This document shows, piece after piece, positions 29,187 to 40,850 of a stretch of 53,853 bases of DNA. Source of the DNA: Alphaproteobacteria bacterium (GTDB lineage Bacteria > Pseudomonadota > Alphaproteobacteria > WRAU01 > Hepatincolaceae); the NCBI GenBank assembly GCA_031274895.1, contig JAISPM010000062.1, positions 1 to 53,853 on the forward strand, read 5' to 3'. Made by a program: the position numbers and the translations under genes. The notes under the pieces are model-generated. The model saw nothing but the letters and a program-made list of their open reading frames with translations, ran no database searches and was not told the DNA's origin. How positions within the stretch are numbered: the stretch's first letter is position 1; every line of letters begins with the position of its first letter.

Positions 29187-30092
29187 ATGAGCAGTTTAAG
29201 AGATATTAAAAAAAGAATTGGTAATGTTGGGGTGATAGAGAAAATGGCGCAGTCTATGAAAGCCATTTCCACATCACGCCTTAGCTCTGCTAAATCTTTC
29301 CGTAAGGCAAACGATGATTATCTTAGTGTTTCCAAGGAAATTTTAGAAACCCTTTTGACTTTAGAGAAAAAAGAAGTTTCTTCCAATGTGGAATTCATTA
29401 AAAATATGTTTAGCATTAAGGCTGATACTGAATATAAAAAAACTCTTTATGTTATTATCAGCTCCGACAGAGGATTATGTGGGTCTTATAACAGTAATGT
29501 CTTTAAAAATTTATCGCAAAATATTGCTAATAAAGCTGGTAATTTTTTAGTATTTCCGATTGGTGGAAAATCCTTATTATTTGCCAATAAATTGCCTAGG
29601 GATAATGTTTTAGATTTATTCATGAGTTCCGATATTAAGCATGACTTAAGTGATGGTATTACTAAAGCTACCGATTATATTAGTTCGCTGGTGATAAATG
29701 CAGAAATTGATAGAATTCAGTTTATTTATACCAAAAGCATTAATATTATGTTGCAAGAGGTTTTTGCGGAAACGGTTTTCCCTATTACTACAGATGAACC
29801 AAAAGATATAGAAAAAGCCAAAGAAAATATTGCTAAAAATATTGTGACCGATGATAAAAACTTTAGTGATTTAGCACAAGAACTATTAAAGCAATACATC
29901 GCAATTAATATTTTTGATAAAATAACGCAAGCGGCAGTAAGTGAACATGCCAGTCGTTTAAATGCCATGTCTAATGCTTTTGATAATTCTAAAGAACTTA
30001 TACGTATGCTTAATTTAGAATATAACAGAACCAGACAAGGTTTAATTACTAAAGAATTAATAGAAATAATTTCAGGTGCTGAAGCACTCTAA
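29187..30092 (+). CDS. atpG: ATP synthase gamma subunit
   Basis: KKRIGNVGVIEKMAQSMKAISTSRL, SDRGLCGSYN. Confidence 0.96.
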   Translation: MSSLRDIKKRIGNVGVIEKMAQSMKAISTSRLSSAKSFRKANDDYLSVSKEILETLLTLEKKEVSSNVEFIKNMFSIKADTEYKKTLYVIISSDRGLCGSYNSNVFKNLSQNIANKAGNFLVFPIGGKSLLFANKLPRDNVLDLFMSSDIKHDLSDGITKATDYISSLVINAEIDRIQFIYTKSINIMLQEVFAETVFPITTDEPKDIEKAKENIAKNIVTDDKNFSDLAQELLKQYIAINIFDKITQAAVSEHASRLNAMSNAFDNSKELIRMLNLEYNRTRQGLITKELIEIISGAEAL

Positions 30093-30110
30093 AAAGAAAT
30101 TAACGAATAA

Positions 30111-31571
<1,461 letters not shown>

Positions 31572-31574
31572 ATA

Positions 31575-31660
31575 TTTTGGATTTCTATTCAGGAGTTTTG
31601 CCCTCTTACATATTAGTATATGCTACGGGTCAAAACTCCTAAATATAAACCTCAAACTAT
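31575..31660 (+). repeat. R3 intercistronic hairpin element (atpD-atpC)
   Basis: AGGAGTTTTG / CAAAACTCCT with flanks shared with the other copies. Confidence 0.7.
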
Positions 31661-31682
31661 CTAATTTTATATACTTAAAAAA

Positions 31683-31729
31683 TCCCCTTCGCTGGCGAAG
31701 GGGTGCCTCCGTAGGAGGTGGGGCAGTGG
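31683..31729 (+). repeat. R1 dispersed repeat between atpD and atpC
   Basis: tccccttcgctggcgaaggggtgcctccgtaggaggtggggcagtgg. Confidence 0.88.
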
Positions 31730-31756
31730 AACTAACATTTAATTAGGTAAAAATTA

Positions 31757-32173
31757 ATGTCAGACTTAAAATTAAAAATCGTATCAAATCATGGCACATT
31801 GTTAGAACAAAATGTGGAGATGGTAGTTTTGCCGGGATATTTTGGCGATATAGGTATTACTGCCGGTGAACGGGTTTTTGTTTATTTATTAAAAGCAGGA
31901 ATTATTTATGTTTTTAATAGCTCAGGTGTATCTGCTCGTTATTTTGTTTTCGGTGGCAGATTTAAACTGGAGAATGATGAACTAGTTGTGGCAACTGAAC
32001 AACAACTGATAGATTTATCTAAAATAGATAAGGAAGATATTAATAACAAAATCCAAACATTTGAAGAGCTAAAAACCAAAACCGATAATAAAACCTTGCT
32101 GGAAAATTACGAACATACCATTTCAGCCTATAAAGAAGCCTTGCTATCTGAAAATACAAGACTTTATAAATAA
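31757..32173 (+). CDS. atpC: ATP synthase epsilon subunit
   Basis: Epsilon-like N-terminal beta domain, downstream of atpD. Confidence 0.88.
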   Translation: MSDLKLKIVSNHGTLLEQNVEMVVLPGYFGDIGITAGERVFVYLLKAGIIYVFNSSGVSARYFVFGGRFKLENDELVVATEQQLIDLSKIDKEDINNKIQTFEELKTKTDNKTLLENYEHTISAYKEALLSENTRLYK

Positions 32174-32207
32174 TTCTATATTATTTTATTTATGCTTAAA
32201 TTCGTAA

Positions 32208-32236
32208 ATCCCCTCTCTTTAAGAGGGGATTTTTTA
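32208..32236 (+). terminator. Intrinsic terminator after atpC
   Basis: ATCCCCTCT...AGAGGGGAT followed by T-run. Confidence 0.75.
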
Positions 32237-32280
32237 TACCTTTTACCTACATTTCTAACAAATATACCCTTTAAAATGCA

Positions 32281-32331
32281 CCTTATAACTAAGTATAAGG
32301 TGAAATTAAAGCTCTTGACATTGCTTTAATT
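32281..32331 (+). promoter_or_regulatory. Dual-palindrome promoter of OMP gene
   Basis: CCTTATAACTAAGTATAAGG then AATTAAAGC-TC-TTGACA-TT-GCTTTAATT. Confidence 0.65.
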
Positions 32332-32365
32332 TCTTAATTTATTAGCAACTTTAGAGGACTATACT

Positions 32366-33313
32366 ATGAAGAAAATATTTTTTACAATATTATTTTTACT
32401 CTCGGGATTCAGCCTAATGGCGGAAATTCCACAAAACCAACCAAATTACATCATGCCTGAAAATTCTGTATCAATAGGAGTTGGAGGTTCCACTGCTAGC
32501 ATTGATACTGGAGTTAAAGTTGATACCAAAAGCAATTTAAATATTTCTTATTTAAGAAAAGTAGATTGGTTTAACCATATAGATGCACTTAATGGTAAAT
32601 TATCCATTGGTGCCGATTTTACAACATTCTTTGGTAGCACTACTAAAGTTAAAACATTAAGTGGCTTTAGCTCGCAAAATTCCAATGTTGATAATGGTAG
32701 TAGAAACAGAGTTTTCGTGGATTCTAATTATTGCACTGCTGTTAATTCACTAAAACCGGGATGGTGTGATACCAGCAATGGCTATATAAATGATTCTCAG
32801 TATTGTAGCACTATGGTATTTGATTGGGCATGTGATCAAACTACTGGACTTGTTAATTGCAGTATAGCTCAGGCTAGTTATTGTGATGCTAATAAACCAT
32901 CTCCAAATTATGGTGGTAATGGCGGCAACGGTGGAGGAAATGGTGGATTTACGTCGGCTACATTAAACTTTACCGGTAATTCGTATACATTTATGGTTTT
33001 ATCCGATTATGAATTTTATAGAAATGTGGACATGAAAGTAGATGTATCAGCCCAATTAGGACTTGGTATGGTTTACAGAACTCTAAGCATAAGCGGAAGC
33101 GTAAAAGATAGCGGTGGCGGTGCAGCTATGGCTAGCAAATTAGGAGTGGTAGGAAATTATACGATTATTAATAATCTTGCCGTTGGGTTAGGCGTTCATT
33201 ATGTATATACAGGTGAAAGTTCTATGAAATTAGCTAAACTTAGCAATGCTGATTTAACACAAGAAAGTAATAGTGCTATAAATTATAATATCCAATTACG
33301 TTATATGTTCTAA
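32366..33313 (+). CDS. Outer-membrane beta-barrel protein (paralog of 51252-52193)
   Basis: Signal peptide, SNLNISYLRKV, FTGNSYTFMVL, GVHYVYTGE, NIQLRYMF. Confidence 0.75.
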   Translation: MKKIFFTILFLLSGFSLMAEIPQNQPNYIMPENSVSIGVGGSTASIDTGVKVDTKSNLNISYLRKVDWFNHIDALNGKLSIGADFTTFFGSTTKVKTLSGFSSQNSNVDNGSRNRVFVDSNYCTAVNSLKPGWCDTSNGYINDSQYCSTMVFDWACDQTTGLVNCSIAQASYCDANKPSPNYGGNGGNGGGNGGFTSATLNFTGNSYTFMVLSDYEFYRNVDMKVDVSAQLGLGMVYRTLSISGSVKDSGGGAAMASKLGVVGNYTIINNLAVGLGVHYVYTGESSMKLAKLSNADLTQESNSAINYNIQLRYMF

Positions 33314-33494
33314 AAACTGAATACTTTAAATTAGTTAAAATAAGCCTTTATTCGTAAGAGTAAAGGCTATTTTATTATCTTATGGTTTTATTAAATGAAA
33401 CATCTTTTTATATTGTGAAATTAAAATTATTTTGTTAAAATAATAAGTAAGATATAAAAGTTTTATGTTGCAAGGATTTATAAGAGGTTATTAG

Positions 33495-35087
33495 ATGAGT
33501 AAAATTAGCGCAACCAAAGGAGTTATTAAACTTCCGACCTATAACTATCAAGAAATCCAAAAGAATACTATTACGAATCCTAAATGGATTCATTTCGGTG
33601 GAGGGAATCTTTATCGTTGTTTTCATGCTAAAGTTATGCAAGATTTAATAGAAAAAAAACTGGAAAACACCGGAATTATTGTTGTAGAAACCTTTGGAAA
33701 AGACATTGTGGAAGAATACTACCAACCATATAATAACCAAAGCCTTAGTGTAATTATGAAGTCTGATGGCACGCTTGAAAGTGAGCTAATTACCTCCACC
33801 GCCGATGTGCTATATTTATCAAAAGAAAACGACAATCACCAACATTTACAAAACTATTTCATAAAACCAAGTTTACAACTAATTACCCTAACCATTACCG
33901 AAAAAGGCTATGCCCTTAAAGATACTCACGGTAATCTCACACCTAAAGCTGTTGCTGACACTAAAACCACCGCCATAAAAGAAATGCAAACCACCATGGG
34001 AATCTTGGCAAGCCTGCTATATACCCGCTACCAAGCCAAAGCCAACCCTATCGCCCTTGTTTCCACCGATAATTTTTCCCATAATGGCGATAAACTAAAA
34101 GCTGCTATTGAAACAATAGTCAATGGCTGGCTCGCTAATAAATTGGTTGATGAAAATTTTGTAAATTGGGCGATAAATAAAAATTCCTATCCTTTTTCTA
34201 TGATAGATAGAATCACGCCTGCACCATCGCTACTGGTAGCGCAACAACTACAATCCTTAGGAATAGAAGGCGTCCAGCCTTTTAAATCTAACAGTGGCAC
34301 TACCTTAGCAGCTTTTGTAAATACCGAAGAAAGACATTATTTGGTAATTGAAGATAACTTTCCCAATGGGCGTCCACAGTTGGAAAAAGCAGGAGTTTTG
34401 CTGGGCGATAAAGACACTGTAAACAAAGCCGATTTAATGAAAGTTTGTTCTTGTTTAAATCCGCTGCATACGGCACTGGCAATTTTTGGTTGTTTGCTGG
34501 GCTTTAATAAAATTTACGATGAAATGCAAGACGAATATCTTTTAGCTTTAATCAAAAAAATTGGCTACGATGAAAGTTTGCCCGTGGTAGAAGATCCTAA
34601 AATTATTAACCCTAAAAGTTTTATTGATGAGGTGATTGATGTTAGATTCAATAATCCGAATATTCCCGATACACCGCAACGAATCGCCACCGATACTTCG
34701 CAAAAAGTTAGTGTGCGCTTTGGTGAAACCATTAAAAAATATGTTGCCTTAAACAAAGTCCACACTCTAGAATTTATTCCACTGACCATTGCCGGATGGC
34801 TGCGCTACCTTTTAGCAGTAGACGATAATGGCAATCCGTTTCAACCAAGTCCTGACCCTCTACTGACAGAACTGCAAGCACAACTAAAAGATATTAAGTT
34901 AGGTCAGGAAATTGACCCGCAAAAAATCCACGAAATTCTAAAGCCAATTTTAAGCAATGCCGCAATTTTTGGTAGTAATTTAGTGGAAATTGGTATTAAT
35001 GTCAAAATTGAAAAAGATTTTATTTCTTTAATAGAATCACCAAATGCAGTGAGAAAAACTCTGCAACAAAAATTAACAGCTAAGTAA
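33495..35087 (+). CDS. uxuB: Fructuronate reductase / mannitol dehydrogenase family
   Basis: HFGGGNLYRCFHAK; in hexuronate cluster next to uxuA. Confidence 0.75.
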   Translation: MSKISATKGVIKLPTYNYQEIQKNTITNPKWIHFGGGNLYRCFHAKVMQDLIEKKLENTGIIVVETFGKDIVEEYYQPYNNQSLSVIMKSDGTLESELITSTADVLYLSKENDNHQHLQNYFIKPSLQLITLTITEKGYALKDTHGNLTPKAVADTKTTAIKEMQTTMGILASLLYTRYQAKANPIALVSTDNFSHNGDKLKAAIETIVNGWLANKLVDENFVNWAINKNSYPFSMIDRITPAPSLLVAQQLQSLGIEGVQPFKSNSGTTLAAFVNTEERHYLVIEDNFPNGRPQLEKAGVLLGDKDTVNKADLMKVCSCLNPLHTALAIFGCLLGFNKIYDEMQDEYLLALIKKIGYDESLPVVEDPKIINPKSFIDEVIDVRFNNPNIPDTPQRIATDTSQKVSVRFGETIKKYVALNKVHTLEFIPLTIAGWLRYLLAVDDNGNPFQPSPDPLLTELQAQLKDIKLGQEIDPQKIHEILKPILSNAAIFGSNLVEIGINVKIEKDFISLIESPNAVRKTLQQKLTAK

Positions 35088-35099
35088 AGGAGTAAACCC

Positions 35100-36176
35100 A
35101 TGAGAATGAAAATGACAATGCGTTGGTATGGTAAAAATTTTGATACCATTCCGCTGGAATACATTAAGCAAATCCCGAATATGGAAGGGATTGTCGGAAC
35201 CTTGTTCGATATGCCTGCGGGAGAGCTATGGACTAAAGACAAAATCAAAGATCTTAAGGATACTATCAACAAAGCAGGGCTAAGCCTAGAGGTGATTGAA
35301 TCCGTGAATATCCATGAAGATATAAAATTGGGGTTGCCAAGTAGAGATAAATACATAGAAAACTACAAGCAAACCATTCGCAACTTGGCAGAATTTGGTA
35401 TTAAGGTTATTTGCTATAATTTTATGCCGGTTTTTGATTGGATGAAAACAGAAATGGCTTATAAATTACCCGATGGCTCAACCACCATGGCATTTTTTAA
35501 GGCAGGTGTTGACAAAAGCCCCGAGGAAGTAGCAAAAGATGTGCTGTCAAAAACCCAAGGTGCAGTTTTACCGGGATGGGAGCCTGAGCGATTAGCCCAC
35601 GTTACCGCCCTAATTAAACAATATGAAGGGGTTAGTGAGCAGCAATTAAGAGAAAATCTTAAATATTTTCTAGAACAAGTAATTCCTGTGTGCGAGCAGG
35701 TGGACGTGAAAATGGCAATCCATCCTGACGATCCTCCTTATTCTATTTTTGGTCTGCCAAGAATTGTGAAAAACCATCAAGATTTGGATTTTATCTGTAA
35801 AGCGGTAGATAGCAAATACAACGGCATAACTCTTTGCACAGGCAGTATAGGTGAAGATCCTGATAACGATGTGGTAAAAATTGTGGCAGAATTCACGCGT
35901 AGAGGCAGAATTCATTTCACTCACCTGCGAAATATTAAATTTGTGGGCGAAGGTAAGGATTGTTATGAGTCTGCGCATTTTTCTCCAGAGGGTAGCCTAG
36001 ATATGTTCAGAATAGTTGAAGCCTTATACGATAACGGCTTTGATGGCTATATCCGCCCTGACCACGGTCGCATGATTTGGGGTGAAACAGGCAGGGCAGG
36101 CTACGGTTTATACGATAGAGCGTTAGGAAGTATGTATCTGACAGGGCTTTGGGAAGCCTTAGAGAAGAGAAAATAG
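35100..36176 (+). CDS. uxuA: Mannonate dehydratase
   Basis: MRMKMTMRWYG...; HPDDPP; RPDHGRMIWGE. Confidence 0.95.
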   Translation: MRMKMTMRWYGKNFDTIPLEYIKQIPNMEGIVGTLFDMPAGELWTKDKIKDLKDTINKAGLSLEVIESVNIHEDIKLGLPSRDKYIENYKQTIRNLAEFGIKVICYNFMPVFDWMKTEMAYKLPDGSTTMAFFKAGVDKSPEEVAKDVLSKTQGAVLPGWEPERLAHVTALIKQYEGVSEQQLRENLKYFLEQVIPVCEQVDVKMAIHPDDPPYSIFGLPRIVKNHQDLDFICKAVDSKYNGITLCTGSIGEDPDNDVVKIVAEFTRRGRIHFTHLRNIKFVGEGKDCYESAHFSPEGSLDMFRIVEALYDNGFDGYIRPDHGRMIWGETGRAGYGLYDRALGSMYLTGLWEALEKRK

Positions 36177-36177
36177 A

Positions 36178-36268
36178 ATATCTTGGATTTCTATTCATGA
36201 GTTTTGCCCCTTATGTATTAAGCATACACTGTGGAGCAAAACTCATAAATATAAACCTCAAGCTATTC
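36178..36268 (+). repeat. R3 intercistronic hairpin element (uxuA-uxaC)
   Basis: ATGAGTTTTG / CAAAACTCAT with flanks shared with the other copies. Confidence 0.7.
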
Positions 36269-36302
36269 AATTTTTAATAATAAAAATACACGGAGAAAAA
36301 AA

Positions 36303-37709
36303 ATGAAACCTTTTATGGATGAAGAATTTTTATTAGAAACTGAAACTGCTAAGCACTTATATCATAATCATGCGGAAAGAATGCCGATTGTGGATTATCA
36401 CTGCCATATTTCACCGCAGGAAATTGCAGAAAACAAACAATTTAAAAGCATTACGGAAGCATGGCTGGCGGGCGACCATTACAAATGGCGGCAAATCCGC
36501 TCCAATGGCACCCAAGAGGAGCTAATCACAGGCAATGCCGATGATTTCACTAAATTTAACGAATACGCCAAAGTTTTACCACGTCTGATGGGCAATCCGC
36601 TATATCACTGGAGCCATTTAGAATTAAAAAGATATTTCGGTATTAATACGCCACTAAACGAAAAAACTGCCAAAGAAATTTTTGAGACGGCTAATAAAAA
36701 AATCCAATCGCCGGATATGCAAGTGCTGAATCTCATTAAAAAGTCTAATGTTAAGGTTATTTGCACCACCGACGACCCTGCGGACGATTTAAAATGGCAC
36801 AAAAAAATTAAGGAAGACGGACTTTGTAGTAGCCAAGTTCTGCCGGCTTTGCGTCCTGATAAAGCTCTCAATCCAAATAATGGCGGATTTGCAGCTTATA
36901 TTGAAACACTCTCAAAAGCAGCAGGTATGAGCATTTCTACCATGAAAGATTTAAAAAATGCCCTTGTAAAACGTATCGCATTTTTCCATGAAATGGGTGG
37001 CAGAGCCAGCGATCATGCCCTTGTTCATACTTTTTGGCGGGAAGAAAGTGATATGGCAATAGAAGCCATATTCCAAAAAGCTATGCGTGGAGAAACACTC
37101 TCTGCCACAGAAGATGAGGCCTACAAAACATCTTTATTTATTACACTGGCAGCCGAATACACCAAACTAAACTGGGGTATGGAGTTGCATTTTGCAGCTA
37201 TCCGTAATCTTAATACCAAAATGTTTGACAAAATGGGGGCAGATACCGGTTTTGATGCAGTTGGTAGTGGTATTAATGCCGAAGGTTTAGCAGCTTTTTT
37301 AAATGGTTTAGCGAAAAAAGGAACTCTGCCAAAAACCATTATATTTTCTTTGAATCCAACAGATAATGCTGTTATTGGCTCCGTGATTGGTTGTTTCCAA
37401 GATTCAGGTATCCATGGCAAAATTCAGCAGGGTGCGGCATGGTGGTTTAACGATACTAAAAGAGGCATGTTGGAACAGCTGGAAAGTATTGCCGATTTAT
37501 CTGTTCTTGGAAATATTTTAGGCATGCTGACAGACTCGCGCTCATTTTTATCTTACACTCGCCACGAATATTTCCGCCGCATCCTTTGCAACTATATTGG
37601 TAATATGGTGGAAAACGGCGAATATCCTGCAGACATGTCATACTTGGGTAAAATCATAGAAGATATTTGCTACAACAATGTGGTTAATTATTTTAATTTT
37701 GAAGTGTAG
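36303..37709 (+). CDS. uxaC: Glucuronate isomerase
   Basis: VDYHCHISPQEIAENKQF; SYTRHEYFRRILCN. Confidence 0.97.
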   Translation: MKPFMDEEFLLETETAKHLYHNHAERMPIVDYHCHISPQEIAENKQFKSITEAWLAGDHYKWRQIRSNGTQEELITGNADDFTKFNEYAKVLPRLMGNPLYHWSHLELKRYFGINTPLNEKTAKEIFETANKKIQSPDMQVLNLIKKSNVKVICTTDDPADDLKWHKKIKEDGLCSSQVLPALRPDKALNPNNGGFAAYIETLSKAAGMSISTMKDLKNALVKRIAFFHEMGGRASDHALVHTFWREESDMAIEAIFQKAMRGETLSATEDEAYKTSLFITLAAEYTKLNWGMELHFAAIRNLNTKMFDKMGADTGFDAVGSGINAEGLAAFLNGLAKKGTLPKTIIFSLNPTDNAVIGSVIGCFQDSGIHGKIQQGAAWWFNDTKRGMLEQLESIADLSVLGNILGMLTDSRSFLSYTRHEYFRRILCNYIGNMVENGEYPADMSYLGKIIEDICYNNVVNYFNFEV

Positions 37710-37717
37710 GGTAAGTC

Positions 37718-39181
37718 ATGAAACATATTACAGAAGTTTATAGCCGCACAAGCAGACCAATCAAAGTGCTGCAGTTTGGTGAAGGCAATTTTTTAAGAGC
37801 CTTTGTAGATTACGCTATCGATGTGGCTAATGAAAGTGGCAAATTTAATGGCAACGTGGCGGTGGTGATTCCCATTCCTGCGGACGGTATTAAAAAATTA
37901 TTTAATGAACAAAATAATTTATATACCGTATGCCTGCGAGGCAAAAAAGAGGGGCAGGTGTATGAGGAAAATCGCGTAATTACTTGCATAGAAAAAGTGC
38001 TTGGAGCCTATGGCAACTATAATGAATATATGGAATTGGCACATTTGGATAGTCTTGAGTTTATAGTCTCCAATACCACCGAGGCAGGAATTGTGTTTGA
38101 TGAAACAGATAAGTTTGAGGCAGCTCCGCCGACCACTTTCCCGGGAAAGTTAACAAAGTTCTTATATGAACGGTTTAATTTTTTTAAGGGAGACACAGCT
38201 AAGGGCTTAACCATGCTACCCGTGGAGTTAATTGAAAAAAATGGTGAAAATCTTAAAAAATGCGTGTTGCAATTTATAGATTTATGGAAATTGCCAAGTG
38301 AATTCAAAACTTGGGTGGAAAACAGCTGCACTTTTGCAGGAACCTTGGTAGATCGTATTGTTACGGGCTTTCCGAGAGACAGTCGTGAAGATTACGCTAA
38401 GGAGCTTGGTTATGAAGATAACCTCATAGATATAGCCGAACCCTTTGGTCTTTGGGTGATTGGTGAGAATAGCATAGAATCTAAACTCCCGATTAATTCC
38501 AATAAATTATCTGTGGAATTTACCAATGATATAGAGGTTTACAAAGAGCGCAAAGTGCGCATTCTTAACGGAGCGCATACTTCCATGGTGCTTGGAGCTT
38601 ATTTAGCTGGACTTGATTACGTAAGCCAATGTATGGCAGATAGCGATATTCGCAAACAGCTAACTCAATCTGTATACAGTGAGATTGTGCCAACCGTGCA
38701 TATGCCGCTGGCAAAAGCCACCGAGTTTGCGGACGCCGTATTTGAACGCTTTGAAAATCCGTATGTTAAGCATGCGCTGCTTTCCATTTCTTTAAATTCT
38801 ATTTCCAAATGGCGGGCAAGAGTTTTGCCAAGTTTGAAAGACAGCCTTGCAAATACAGGGAAATTACCGAAATGGTTGACTTATTCTTTGGCGGCATTAT
38901 TGGCTTTTTATCGCACTACAGAAGCAGGAGCAGGATGTTTAATTGGATATAGAGAAGGTAAACCTTACGAAATTCATGACGATGCCGATAAGCTGGCATT
39001 CATTAAAACCATGGCAGGTGAATCTACTGCAAAATATGTGAGTGAAATCTTAAAAAGAACAGACTTCTGGGGTGAAGATCTTACACAAATTAAAGATTTA
39101 GAACAGCGTGTGATTCATGATTTAAACCAAATAGAGATGGCGGGAATTAAAAATTATATCAATGCCCTAGGAAAGAATTAG
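37718..39181 (+). CDS. uxaB: Tagaturonate reductase
   Basis: VLQFGEGNFLRAFVDYAID; RKVRILNGAHTSMV. Confidence 0.93.
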   Translation: MKHITEVYSRTSRPIKVLQFGEGNFLRAFVDYAIDVANESGKFNGNVAVVIPIPADGIKKLFNEQNNLYTVCLRGKKEGQVYEENRVITCIEKVLGAYGNYNEYMELAHLDSLEFIVSNTTEAGIVFDETDKFEAAPPTTFPGKLTKFLYERFNFFKGDTAKGLTMLPVELIEKNGENLKKCVLQFIDLWKLPSEFKTWVENSCTFAGTLVDRIVTGFPRDSREDYAKELGYEDNLIDIAEPFGLWVIGENSIESKLPINSNKLSVEFTNDIEVYKERKVRILNGAHTSMVLGAYLAGLDYVSQCMADSDIRKQLTQSVYSEIVPTVHMPLAKATEFADAVFERFENPYVKHALLSISLNSISKWRARVLPSLKDSLANTGKLPKWLTYSLAALLAFYRTTEAGAGCLIGYREGKPYEIHDDADKLAFIKTMAGESTAKYVSEILKRTDFWGEDLTQIKDLEQRVIHDLNQIEMAGIKNYINALGKN

Positions 39182-39190
39182 GAAAACCAA

Positions 39191-40699
39191 ATGCTTAAAT
39201 TTTTAAAAATCAATCCTAAAGATAACGTGGTGGTGGCTCTGCAAGCCTTAACTAAGGATGAGGTTATTACCGTAGATGGTGTAAATATTACAATAAATAC
39301 AGATATTCCCATGGGACACAAGGTCGCTATTACGGCAATTGCGGCAGGTGAAAATGTTATAAAGTATGGTAATCCCATCGGTCATGCTAAGGAAAATATC
39401 TTAGTTGGCGATTGGATACACACTCATAATATGGCAACCAACTTAGCAGGAATTCTTAATTATACCTATTCCCCCACCACAGCTGTTTCCAAAGGGCAAG
39501 CAAACCTGCCGAAAGCCACAGGCTCTACTTTCATGGGTTATAAACGACACAATGGACAGGTGGGCATTCGTAATGAGGTGTGGATTATTCCAACTGTGGG
39601 TTGTGTCAGTGGTATCGCTAAACTAATTGCGGAAGAATCTAAACAATTTCAAACACCTGCCATTGAAAACATCTACTCCTTTACCCATCCCCATGGTTGT
39701 TCACAGGTAGGTGGTGATCACCTAAGCACACAAAAGTTTCTGGCTGGTCTTATTAATCATCCTAATGCAGGTAGCGTGTTGGTGTTAGGACTGGGTTGTG
39801 AGAACAATCAAATCGAGGATCTCAAAAAAGTCATTGGCGAATACGACCCAAATCGCGTGAAATTTTTGGTAAGCCAAGAGGTGGAAAACGAGATAGAAGC
39901 AGGTGTTGCTTTAATGAAGGAGCTATGCCAATATGCTGCCGTCTTTAAGCGCGAACCCTGCAGTGCATCTAACTTAATAATTGGTTTAAAATGCGGTGGA
40001 TCTGATGGCTTTTCAGGCATTACCGCTAACCCATTAGTTGGCGCAATTTCTAACCGCGTTATTGCCGAAGGTGGTGTTGCCCTACTAACAGAGGTTCCTG
40101 AAATGTTCGGTGCAGAAACCATTTTAATGAATCGTTGTCGCAATGAAGCCGTATTTAAAAGAGTTGTGAATTTAATTAACAACTTCAAAGAATACTTTAT
40201 GAGCTATGGCGAAAAGATTGACGAAAACCCTTCGCCCGGCAATAAGGCGGGTGGCATTTCAACACTGGAAGAAAAATCCCTCGGTTGCACGCAAAAAGCA
40301 GGCGATGCCTTAGTAGAAGATGTTCTACCTTATGGTGAGCGAGTAGGCGCAAAACAAAAGGGATTACTTTTAGTGCAGTCTCCGGGGAATGATTTAATTG
40401 CCACCAACGCTTTAAATGCCGCAGGAGCGCAATTGGTGCTGTTTACCACAGGGCGAGGAACACCATTTTCTGCCCCTGCGCCGACAGTTAAAATTTCCAG
40501 TAATTCAAACCTAGCAAACTTTAAAAAAACTTGGATTGATTTTGATGCAGGTGTGTTGTTAGAAGAAGCTGATTTAGATAAATTAGCAGATGAATTTTGG
40601 ACTTATATCTTAGAGGTTGCCTCAGGAACAGTAAGAGCAAAATCTGAAAGTTTAGATAAATCTGAACTGGCAATTTTTAAAGACGGAATTACTTTATAA
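39191..40699 (+). CDS. uxaA: Altronate dehydratase
   Basis: GYKRHNGQVGIRNEVWIIPTVGCV; FTHPHGCSQ; LKCGGSDGFSGITANP. Confidence 0.96.
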   Translation: MLKFLKINPKDNVVVALQALTKDEVITVDGVNITINTDIPMGHKVAITAIAAGENVIKYGNPIGHAKENILVGDWIHTHNMATNLAGILNYTYSPTTAVSKGQANLPKATGSTFMGYKRHNGQVGIRNEVWIIPTVGCVSGIAKLIAEESKQFQTPAIENIYSFTHPHGCSQVGGDHLSTQKFLAGLINHPNAGSVLVLGLGCENNQIEDLKKVIGEYDPNRVKFLVSQEVENEIEAGVALMKELCQYAAVFKREPCSASNLIIGLKCGGSDGFSGITANPLVGAISNRVIAEGGVALLTEVPEMFGAETILMNRCRNEAVFKRVVNLINNFKEYFMSYGEKIDENPSPGNKAGGISTLEEKSLGCTQKAGDALVEDVLPYGERVGAKQKGLLLVQSPGNDLIATNALNAAGAQLVLFTTGRGTPFSAPAPTVKISSNSNLANFKKTWIDFDAGVLLEEADLDKLADEFWTYILEVASGTVRAKSESLDKSELAIFKDGITL

Positions 40700-40726
40700 C
40701 CATTTGGTTATAAATAATTGTAATCC

Positions 40727-40828
40727 GTCATACCAGCGAAGGCTGGTATCCACTGCATCGCAGATAAGAAAAGATTAATTATTTTCTACCTTGCGGGGCA
40801 ATGGATGCCGTTCTTCAACGGCATGACG
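40727..40828 (+). repeat. R2 dispersed repeat, long composite copy
   Basis: cgtcataccagcgaaggctggtatccactgc...gcaatggatgccgttcttcaacggcatgacg. Confidence 0.85.
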
Positions 40829-40850
40829 AAAATTTAACAGGAGAAGTTAA